From: Paenibacillus sabinae T27
GTDB lineage: Bacteria > Bacillota > Bacilli > Paenibacillales > Paenibacillaceae
Direction of reading: 5' to 3'
DNA: 64,000 nt
Assembly (NCBI RefSeq): GCF_000612505.1
Contig: NZ_CP004078.1
Span: 1,166,001 to 1,230,000 of the forward strand
Shown here: positions 41,695 through 49,400 of the stretch, one piece after another
How the letters are laid out: each line of letters opens with the position of its first letter
How positions within the stretch are numbered: position 1 is the first letter of the stretch
Notes under the pieces: model-generated
Database searches by the model: none
Told to the model about the DNA's origin: nothing
Seen by the model: the letters and a program-made list of their open reading frames with translations, nothing else
Made by a program: the position numbers and the translations under genes

Positions 41695-41840
41695 TCGTAA
41701 CTACGAGGAACGTTTGGACTTCCGGCCGCTGTTGTCTTCAGATTTCTCGATTTAACCCGCTCTTCGCGGATGAAATCCGAAGACAAAGGCGATCGCTATC
41801 GCTCCTACAGTTCCAAACTTCCTCTTCGTTACTCCTACCC
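41695..41840. repeat. Large imperfect inverted-repeat element (intergenic)
   Basis: Left arm blocks ACGAGGAACGTTTGGA (41703-41718) and TTGTCTTCAGATTTC (41732-41746) pair with GAAATCCGAAGACAA (41772-41786) and TCCAAACTTCCTCTTCGT (41812-41829); the tip is CCGCtcttcGCGG. The whole folds as a long hairpin without an ORF, resembling a REP/MITE-like unit. Confidence 0.7.
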
Positions 41841-41852
41841 TGATGTCATTTT

Positions 41853-42038
41853 TTAAAGTTCATCGTATATAGAATCTTTTAATATTAAATCATAGTTTTC
41901 CGATTTGAAATAATAAATGGATGTTAAGGCATATGGGGAGGCAATGTCAATAGCTAATCTATGTTTGAAATTTAATGTTTTTTTCATTGACCAATCAAAT
42001 TTGCCCATGCTATCATACAACTCGAGTCGATAATGCAT
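41853..42038 (-). CDS. Hypothetical 61-aa protein in an AT-rich segment (doubtful)
   Basis: Frame from ATG 42038 to a stop at 41853. The product has mixed charged and aromatic composition (SMGKFDWSMKKTLNFKHRL, YYFKSENYDLILKDSIYDEL) that looks more protein-like than the surrounding noise, but there is no ribosome site and I recognise no family. It could be a gene remnant. Confidence 0.2.
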   Translation of the reverse strand: MHYRLELYDSMGKFDWSMKKTLNFKHRLAIDIASPYALTSIYYFKSENYDLILKDSIYDEL

Positions 42039-42084
42039 TAATCCGATGAGTTAACTTTTATTTAGCTCGTTAATGATTATTGAT

Positions 42085-42180
42085 GGATGCAGCAGAGAGA
42101 GAAGGGGGAGAAACCGATTTCCGGTTGAAGGCATCAGCTGGGATACATATGCCGAGGGCAATCTCGGCCACTGTAGGCAT
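42085..42180 (+). ncRNA. Structured leader upstream of the metQ-like gene (unassigned)
   Basis: Pairings GATGC (42086-42090)/GCATC (42131-42135), AACCG (42112-42116)/CGGTT (42122-42126) and GCCGAG (42151-42156)/CTCGGC (42163-42168), plus a possible competing ATGCC/GGCAT pairing across 42149-42180. It does not contain the S-box, lysine-box or T-box core sequences I know. A cis-regulatory RNA is possible. Confidence 0.35.
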
Positions 42181-42227
42181 TGCGTAATTCAATTTATTTT
42201 ACACAGAGAAAAGGGGATTATTGGAAC

Positions 42228-43058
42228 ATGAAACTTAAAAAAATCGCGGCTGTGGTATTAATCGGGATGTCTTTGACACTGGGAGCTTGCGGAAACAAAA
42301 CGGCGTCCGATGCGGACAAGAAGGATATTGTCGTGGGTTTCGGCGTAGGCACCTATGAAGATCAGTTCCGCAATGGCGTTCTGCCGATTCTGGAAAAGAA
42401 GGGCTATAAGGTGGACATCAAGACGTTCTCCCAGAACATGCAGGTCAACCCGGCGATGAAGGAAGGCTCTATTGATGCCAGCGTGTTCCAAAGCACGGCT
42501 TACATGGAAGGAATCAACAAGGAGCTGAGCACGGAAATGACTGCTCTTACCTTCGCGCCGAGCGCTCCGCAAGGTCTGTATTCGGTGAAGCATACTTCGC
42601 TGGACGAAGTGAAAGACGGTTCCGTTATCGCCGTGCCCAATGATCCGGTCAATCAGGAGCGCGCCGTCCGTATTCTTGAAGGTCTGGGATGGGTAAAAGT
42701 TAAACCGAATGCCGGGACGACCGATTTTAACCTCGAAAGTGTGGAACCGGGCAAATTCACGCTTAAGTTGGAGGCGCTGGATTCGGCGCAGATTCTCGTA
42801 TCCTTGAAGGATGTGGACTTCGGTGTGGTCAACGGCAATTATATCGCCAATGCCAAACGCAAAATTACCGAGGCGCTCAAAATCGAGGATACGCCGGAGC
42901 AGCACCGCATTATCGTATCGATTAATAAAGCGGATGAGAATGCGCAGTGGGCGAAGGATCTGAAAGCGGCCTATGAATCGAAGGAATTCGAGGATTACAT
43001 CAAATCCCAGGACAAGTATGACGGCTTTATTGAGCCGGTAGCCTGGAGCAGCAACTAA
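42228..43058 (+). CDS. MetQ/NlpA-family substrate-binding lipoprotein
   Basis: 276 aa. Signal peptide with lipobox LTLGAC, then the NlpA/MetQ fold: VGFGVGTYEDQFRNGVLPIL, MKEGSIDASVFQSTAYMEG, VIAVPNDPVNQERAVRILEG. It binds an amino acid (methionine family) for import. No MetN ATPase or MetI permease is in the window, so it is either an orphan receptor or shares a transporter. The fragment at 3-254 is a close paralogue. ATG 42228 has AAAAGGGG about 13 bases upstream. Confidence 0.92.
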   Translation: MKLKKIAAVVLIGMSLTLGACGNKTASDADKKDIVVGFGVGTYEDQFRNGVLPILEKKGYKVDIKTFSQNMQVNPAMKEGSIDASVFQSTAYMEGINKELSTEMTALTFAPSAPQGLYSVKHTSLDEVKDGSVIAVPNDPVNQERAVRILEGLGWVKVKPNAGTTDFNLESVEPGKFTLKLEALDSAQILVSLKDVDFGVVNGNYIANAKRKITEALKIEDTPEQHRIIVSINKADENAQWAKDLKAAYESKEFEDYIKSQDKYDGFIEPVAWSSN

Positions 43059-43139
43059 GCAGCCGGCAGGGGATTTTTCTTTCGAAAGACCGCAGCTTTG
43101 ATTTCGAAACGGCTGAATGAACAATGGATTGAATAAAAA

Positions 43140-43181
43140 GGGGGCTGTCCCGAGTCATGTTTGACTCCAGGGACAGCCCCC
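43140..43181. terminator. Bidirectional terminator between metQ-like and GH13 genes
   Basis: GGGGGCTGTCCC (43140-43151) and GGGACAGCCCCC (43170-43181) form a perfect 12-bp stem. On the minus strand TTTTTATT follows, so it serves the GH13 gene best. Confidence 0.85.
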
Positions 43182-43197
43182 TTCCGCTTGCAGCGGC

Positions 43198-44886
43198 TTA
43201 AACCGAAAATTTATAAACTCTGGCTTCATAGGGGCGAAGCTCCAGACTGCGGACATCCTCAGCCTGGCCCACATCATAGTTGCCGATGAGCAACTCCGGT
43301 TCGCTGATGCCGACCTCCGCCGGAAGCTCGAAGCTTGCGGACTCGCCGAAGAAATTCAGGATCACGAGCAGCCTTTCGCTGCCGAGTGCGCGCTGGTAGG
43401 CATATACCCGCTCATTCTCTTCCGCCACAATCTTGTAGTCTCCGTACACGATAATGTCATGCTCTTTGCGCAGCTCAATGAGTCGCTTGTAATAATGGAA
43501 GATGGAGTCCGGATCGGCCAGAGCGTTCTCTACATTAATTTCCGTATAGTTCGGATTTACCGCCAGCCAAGGCGTGCTGGTGGTGAACCCGGCCTGCGGC
43601 TCGCTGCTCCACTGCATCGGCGTGCGGCCGTTGTCGCGGCCCTTGATGTATATCGAGTTCATGATGTCTTCTTCCTTATGGCCCGCTTCCAGGTATTCCT
43701 TATGCATATTGATGATTTCAATATCTTTATAATGGCTGATCGAATCGAACTTCACGTTCGTCATGCCGATTTCTTCACCCTGATAAATGTAAGGCGTACC
43801 TTGAAGCGTATGGAGCAGGGTGGCGAGCATTTTGCCCGATTCTTTATGATAGTCCGTATCATTGCCGAATCTGGAGAGCATCCGCGGCTGGTCGTGATTG
43901 TTCAAATAGAGGCTGTTCCAGCCCTTGCCGCTGAGCAAGGTCTGCCATTTGGTGATGATGTCTTTAATGTCTTTCAACACCCATGGCTTGCAGTCCCATT
44001 TGCCGCCCGGGCCGGAATCGACGCCCATCAGCTCGAAATGGAAAACCATGCTCAGCTCGTCCCGGTCTTCGCCGACATATAAAGCCGCGTCCTCCGGCGT
44101 AACGTCGACCGCTTCTCCGACGGTCATAATGTCGTACTTGGACAAAACCTCACGGTTCATCTCCTGCAAATATTCGTGCACGCGCGGACCGTTAACGAAA
44201 TAGTCGCCGCCGAAGTGATACGGCCGGCTCTCGCCGTCTTCAACCGGCACGCTTGGAAGCCCGGGAACTTTGGAAATCAGATTGATGACATCCATCCGGA
44301 AGCCGTCGATGCCTTTATCCAGCCACCAGGTCATCATGTCATAGACTTCCCGGCGCACCTTCTCGTTCTCCCAGTTCAGGTCGGGCTGTTTCTTGGAGAA
44401 CAGGTGGAGGAAGTATTCGTCAGTCGCTTCATCATACTGCCAGGCCGAGCCGCTGAAGAAAGAGCCCCAGTTGTTGGGCTCCCGGCCATCGCTGCCCGGA
44501 CGCCAGATGTAATAATCGCGGTACGGATTGTCCTTCGATTTGCGGGATTCTGCGAACCAGGCATGCTCGTCGGAGGAATGGTTCACGACAAGGTCCATAA
44601 TCAGCTTCATCCCCCGGTCGTGCAGGCCTTGAAGCAGCATTTCCCAATCGGCGATCGTTCCGAATTCGTCCATAATATCCTGATAGTTGCTGATATCGTA
44701 TCCGTTGTCGTCATTGGGCGACTTGTACACGGGACACAGCCAGACGACGTTCACGCCGAGCGTCTTCAGATAATCCAGCTTGGAGATAATCCCCTGCAGA
44801 TCGCCGATTCCGTCGCCGTTGCTGTCCTTGAAGCTTCGGGGATAGATTTGATAAACTACGCTTTCCTTCCACCATTTTCTCTCCAT
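43198..44886 (-). CDS. GH13 oligo-1,6-glucosidase / dextran glucosidase type alpha-glucosidase
   Basis: 562 aa cytoplasmic (alpha/beta)8 enzyme with no signal peptide. VVYQIYPRSFKDSNGDGIGDLQGI and the QPDLNWEN region V are typical of the oligo-1,6-glucosidase subfamily. GIDGFRMDVINL has the nucleophile D199 followed by V200, the valine that marks alpha-1,6 rather than alpha-1,4 specificity; MTVGEAV holds the acid E258 and LNNHDQPR the third acid. ATG 44886 is chosen with AAAGGAG upstream; ATG 44892 in frame lies beside that site. It follows lacI (44911-45915) on the same strand and would cleave isomaltooligosaccharides released by the GH66 enzymes. Confidence 0.93.
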   Translation of the reverse strand: MERKWWKESVVYQIYPRSFKDSNGDGIGDLQGIISKLDYLKTLGVNVVWLCPVYKSPNDDNGYDISNYQDIMDEFGTIADWEMLLQGLHDRGMKLIMDLVVNHSSDEHAWFAESRKSKDNPYRDYYIWRPGSDGREPNNWGSFFSGSAWQYDEATDEYFLHLFSKKQPDLNWENEKVRREVYDMMTWWLDKGIDGFRMDVINLISKVPGLPSVPVEDGESRPYHFGGDYFVNGPRVHEYLQEMNREVLSKYDIMTVGEAVDVTPEDAALYVGEDRDELSMVFHFELMGVDSGPGGKWDCKPWVLKDIKDIITKWQTLLSGKGWNSLYLNNHDQPRMLSRFGNDTDYHKESGKMLATLLHTLQGTPYIYQGEEIGMTNVKFDSISHYKDIEIINMHKEYLEAGHKEEDIMNSIYIKGRDNGRTPMQWSSEPQAGFTTSTPWLAVNPNYTEINVENALADPDSIFHYYKRLIELRKEHDIIVYGDYKIVAEENERVYAYQRALGSERLLVILNFFGESASFELPAEVGISEPELLIGNYDVGQAEDVRSLELRPYEARVYKFSV

Positions 44887-44910
44887 TGCCATTCTCCTTT
44901 ACCGGATTAA

Positions 44911-45915
44911 TTAGGGAAGTATCCGCACCGTCTGTCTTTCGATAATCGAATGGGTGACGATTCGGCTGTTGACGTTTTCTTGCGTGTCGATCATGTAAAT
45001 GAGCTTTTCGCAGGCGATTTTGCCAATTTCACAGAGAGGCTGGCTGATCGTAGTCAAGGGAGGCACGACCATTTGGGCAAGCCTGAGATCATCGTATCCC
45101 ATAACGGACAGGTCGTCCGGAATCTTGAGACCGTGCTTAGCAGCGGCCGTCATAGCGCCAATTGCCATTTCGTCGCTGGCTGCGAACAAGGCCGTACAAT
45201 CCGGTGCCGTCTTTAACAGTGTCTCCATCGCATGGCAGCCGCTGAGAAATCCGAAATCGCCGTAGGCCAGATAGCCTGGCTTAAACGGAAGGCCGTGCTC
45301 CTCAAGCGCCTTTTTATATCCTTCTACTCTGGGAATTCCGGCGATGGTATCATTTTTGGTTCCGCCGATCATGGCAATCTTCCGGTGGCCTTTGCGTATC
45401 AGGTATTCGACCGCGTCGAATGCGGCCTGATAATCATCGACCTTTACATACGGAACCTTGACAAAGCGCGACTCGGAGGAAATAAGCACAACCGGAATGT
45501 TCATTCGCTCCAGCACGGCGTAGTATTCCTTTTTCAACACCTCACTGGAAAAAATAAGCCCGTCAATCTGCTTCTCCCGCAGCACCTGCAAATACTTCAT
45601 CGTCCGTTTGCCGTCCGAATCGGTATTGCATACGACGACGCTGTAATTATGATCATGGGCGGACGCTTCAATTCCCTGAAGAACATCCGAAGAAAACGCG
45701 CTGGATACGCTGGGAAACATCACGCCGATCGTGTGGGTCCGCTTGTTGATGAGCCCCCGGGCGATGGCATTGGGCTGATAGCCGATCTCTTCGATGGCCT
45801 GAAACACCTTTTGCTTTGTTTTGTCCGAGTATCCCGGCAGATTGTTCAGCACTCTCGAAACAGTGGCGATGGAGACATTCGCCTTCCGGGCCACATCTTT
45901 AATCGTTGGATTCAT
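44911..45915 (-). CDS. LacI-family repressor, paralogue 1 (GH66/GH13 locus)
   Basis: 334 aa. HTH TIKDVARKANVSIATVSRVLNN with hinge YQPNAIARGLINKRTHTIGV, then a periplasmic-binding-like effector domain (ALFAASDEMAIGAM, MGYDDLRLAQMVVPPLTTI). Very similar to the regulator at 54932-55936. The GTAAACGTTTAC-type operators upstream of both regulators and of the GH66 gene are its probable targets, including its own promoter. The GH13 gene follows 24 bp downstream. The effector is probably an isomaltooligosaccharide. Confidence 0.93.
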   Translation of the reverse strand: MNPTIKDVARKANVSIATVSRVLNNLPGYSDKTKQKVFQAIEEIGYQPNAIARGLINKRTHTIGVMFPSVSSAFSSDVLQGIEASAHDHNYSVVVCNTDSDGKRTMKYLQVLREKQIDGLIFSSEVLKKEYYAVLERMNIPVVLISSESRFVKVPYVKVDDYQAAFDAVEYLIRKGHRKIAMIGGTKNDTIAGIPRVEGYKKALEEHGLPFKPGYLAYGDFGFLSGCHAMETLLKTAPDCTALFAASDEMAIGAMTAAAKHGLKIPDDLSVMGYDDLRLAQMVVPPLTTISQPLCEIGKIACEKLIYMIDTQENVNSRIVTHSIIERQTVRILP

Positions 45916-45944
45916 AGTGAGATCAAGTCCCGACCGATTTAGAT

Positions 45945-45956
45945 TAAACGTTTACG
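45945..45956. promoter_or_regulatory. LacI operator in the promoter of the first paralogue
   Basis: TAAACGTTTACG, palindromic core TAAACGTTTA; reads CGTTTACGTTGAT to the right, as before the other lacI paralogue and the GH66 gene. It lies in the spacer behind a TTGCTT -35 on the minus strand, so binding would block its own promoter. Confidence 0.7.
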
Positions 45957-45967
45957 TTGATAAGCAA

Positions 45968-46052
45968 GAAGAAACGGCTGCGCCGTCCTGTTAGGAGCGC
46001 AAGCTTCCGAAGTGGCGATACGAGTATCGCTTTCAGGTATCGTTTCTCGTAG
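45968..46052. repeat. Second inverted-repeat intergenic element
   Basis: AGAAACG near 45970 pairs with CGTTTCT (46041-46047). Inner hairpins are ACGGC/GCCGT (45974-45986) and GCGATAC/GTATCGC (46015-46030). It shares a TAGGAGCG core with the reverse strand of the element at 41695-41840, so the two may be related. Confidence 0.5.
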
Positions 46053-46208
46053 AAATATAAGACAAATGATAAGCGCGAAGCTTATACTTTCTTATATTTT
46101 CAAAAAAAATTTTCCGCCTAACGAAAACGCTTACTCAGATGATAAGGGGAAAGGCTGTATTTGTCAACGCGAAATAAACAGGGGTCAAAATCGAATGGAA
46201 ACCATGCG

Positions 46209-46253
46209 TTGACAAAAGAAATATCTGGAGATATATTCGTGGTAAGCGTTTAC
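46209..46253 (+). promoter_or_regulatory. Sigma-A promoter of the giant GH66 gene with operator at the start site
   Basis: TTGACA (46209-46214), 17 bp, TATATT (46232-46237). GTAAGCGTTTAC (46242-46253), a LacI-type operator, covers the expected transcription start about 195 bases before the start codon. Confidence 0.75.
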
Positions 46254-46297
46254 GCCAGGTGCATGCTGCATGAACAACCGGGGAACAGAGACGCTTG

Positions 46298-46320
46298 CGT
46301 AAATTTACGTAAACGTTTAC
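46298..46320 (+). promoter_or_regulatory. Double palindromic operator in the GH66 leader
   Basis: CGTAAATTTACG (46298-46309) and GTAAACGTTTAC (46309-46320) are two perfect 12-bp palindromes sharing one base. Confidence 0.65.
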
Positions 46321-46385
46321 ATTACGGCTCTGAAAATGAAGGAGGTTAGGAAGGAGAGAACCAAACGAAAAATAAACGCATTAAG

Positions 46386-46397
46386 GTAAACGTTTAC
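46386..46397 (+). promoter_or_regulatory. LacI-type operator in the GH66 leader
   Basis: Perfect palindrome GTAAACGTTTAC, continuing into GTTGAT as at the lacI operators, 43 bases before the GH66 start codon. A roadblock or loop partner for the promoter-proximal operator. Confidence 0.7.
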
Positions 46398-46439
46398 GTT
46401 GATTGAATGGATTATTATCACCGACAAGGAGGAAAGCTC

Positions 46440-49400
46440 ATGAAACGCCAAAAGGCGATTGTGTATTTCTGTCTGCTGCTTCTGCTGGTTCAGACCTGCA
46501 CACTCGGTTATGCCCGCAATTCAGTTGCAGCCGCCGCGGGGGAGGACCAGCCGGCTGAACATCGAATCCTGCAGATGGTCCCATCCAAGGCCCGTTTTGC
46601 TCCGGGGGAACCCGCCGAACTCATTCTTACGCTGAATCAATCCGCAGACTGGGGCGGGAAGCTTCATGTGCAAATTTACAAGCTCAACACGCTTATTGCG
46701 GAAGGCGTCAAAGACCTGACCGTACTGAAAGACGGAAGCGCCGAACTGAAGGTGGATTGGACGCCGCCCGCGGATGATTTCACAGGTTATCTCGCCAAGG
46801 CCTGGACCGAGGGTGCGGTTTCTGGCGATTATGTGACTGCGGCCATTGACGTTTCCAGCGACTGGACGCATTTTCCGAGATACGGCTATGTAGCCGATTT
46901 TCCGAAGGAAACGGCGGCGGAGAGCGACGCCAAGCTGAAGCAGCTCTCCCGGGAGTATTATCTGAATGGCTACCAGTTCTATGACTGGATGTGGCGCCAT
47001 GACGTATCCGTCTACTCGAAGATGGACGCAAGCGGAAAGCCGCTGAAGGACAAGGACGGCAATTTCATTACGGAGCCGGTTAACGCGGATTCGAGCTATA
47101 CCGATCTGCTCGGACGGCTGCTGTTTCCGCTGACCGTCAAGCAGTCCGTCTCGGCGGCCCAGAAATACGGATCGGCGGCGATGGCCTACGAGATGAACTA
47201 TGCGGCGCGCGAGCATTATGAGGATTTCGGCGTCAAGCCGGAGTGGGGGCTGTATAACAAGACATCCGTCGCTCCCAGAACGCCGGAGAAGGATCAGGTC
47301 GGTTTCTATTTTGACGGCGTGAAGCCGAATCCGACGGCGCTGTATTTGCAGGACCCCGGCAATCCGGAGTGGCGCTCCTACATCACCAAGCAGTATGTGC
47401 GGGCGGTCAACGATTTCGGCTTCGACGGCATCCATCTGGACCAGTGGGGAACCAATGACAAGGATTATTTGCTGGGCTACGACGGCACTCCGCGCTACTT
47501 CGCGCTCGATTTTGACAAAATCATCAATTCCACCAAGGACGCTCTCCTTGCAAACGATAAGAATAAAAGTCATGTGGCCTTCAATATGGTCGGCGGCAAT
47601 CAGGGGTACAGCGCCGTGCCGAATCCGGATACGAAGACTGACTTTGACTACAGCGAAATTTGGCAGGATAAGGACAAGTACAAGGATCTTCAGGAGGTCG
47701 TGGATCAGACCCGTGAAGCGGACGGCGGCAAAGCGATGGTCATCGCCGGCTATATGAACTACAAGCAGGCGACGGGCATTCATTATGACGGCTCCGAGGC
47801 GAAGGATGTTCCGAGTACGGTCGTGTTCCAATCCCGGATCGGCAAGGCGGCGAGCTGGGTCGGGGACTTCGGCCGAAAGGACGAGGATCAGATCGTATTT
47901 ACAGTCGATGCTCCCGAAGACAGCGACTATAATTTGACTCTCCGTTACGGGCACGGCAACGACGGCGGCAGTCCGGAAGGTTATCTGACCGTCAACGGCG
48001 AGCCTGCGGCCGATTCTATCGTATTCGATCAGAAGACGGGCTGGGGTCATCCGACGGCCGAGGCCAAGGTGACCGGCATCAAGCTGCATAAAGGCCGGAA
48101 CGAGGTCAAGCTTCAGCTCTCCTCCGACAATCTGTGGCTGAATGTGGGCAGCCTGCTTGTCGAGAACGGCAGCGGCTACTCGAAACAGTACGACGCCATA
48201 TTTTCGGAATTAATCAGCTGCAAGGTCGATCAGTACGGCAATGTGTATTATTTTGAAACGGACGGCGACTATGTGACTTTCCATGTGAATGTCCCTGCCG
48301 ATGGAGATTATCCGCTGGGAATCAGCTACAGTGTGGACAGCGCGGCTGTAAACCGGGAGCTGTACGTTAACGGAGCCAAGTCGCCTGATGTGAGCTTTTC
48401 GCCTACGGGCGGCTGGGACAGCTTCAAGGAAATTCCCGCCGGCACCGTTCATCTGAAGGCGGGCGACAATACGATCACCCTGAAATCGGCTTCGAACGAT
48501 CCGGGGATGAAGCTGCAGTATCTGAATCTGGACGGACAGCGGGTAATGGCCGAGAACGCCGATATCGGCTGGCAGCCGACGAGGGAGACCGAAATCGAGA
48601 AGGTTGCAAGCGAACTCACGGAGCCTGTCGAAATATTGGTCAATGACAGCGCGAGAGTGGCTTTTACCGGTGAAGTGAAAGTCTCCAGTCCCTCGGATAA
48701 TGAAAAAGCAAGAACGGACTCTCACAACGCCGGGTCCACCGTTACGTTTAAAGCGGATAGTGACAAGAAAAAGAAGGCAGCCTTGAGAGTCTACTATCAC
48801 TCCGGAAACAATGTCGAGCTGAAGACTACCGTATCGAACGCGGTCTATGACGTTTTGGGAACTTACAGCACCACATTGCCGGAGAACGGCTGGTATGACG
48901 AAAACAACAGCAATCAATGGGGCTTTGTGGATCAGGAGATTCAGCTGGACGCTGGCGTTAATTTTATCAAGCTGGAACTGACAGATCCCTTGGATTATCT
49001 GAATCTCCACGGCATTCGGTTAAGCGAAGCAAGCGAGAGTGCTGGGGCAGGTTATATCCGAAGCTTCAAGCAGCAGGGCGATTATGTCGCGTTTAAACTT
49101 CCGTCTGTTCCTGCATCCGGAAGCTCTCCGGTGTCCATTACGTACAAGAACGGCGGGGCAGATACCGTCGAACGCATTTTGTATGTGGACGGGAAGAAGG
49201 CTGGACTGTTCCAGTTCGCTCCGACCGGAGAGAATTGGGGAACGGCAACGGAGGATGTGTTCCTGAGCTCTGGCTCAGGCAATGAGGCTGAAGTCAAGAA
49301 GGACAGCGCAGCTCTTGAAGAAACCGGAATCGAGATGGACAATATCCGTGTAAACGGAACAACGCTTGAAGCCGAAGACGCGGAAACCGGCTGGGCTCCG

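Noticed and set aside
42040..42227. S-box (SAM) or T-box leader before the metQ-like gene
   Set aside because: None of the conserved core sequences of these elements is present; reported only as an unassigned structured leader.
46521..48089. A 522-codon open frame antisense to the giant GH66 gene, and similar ones inside other genes (e.g. 60996-62246, 49275-50420)
   Set aside because: Shadows of strongly coding genes; no ribosome sites and no domains.
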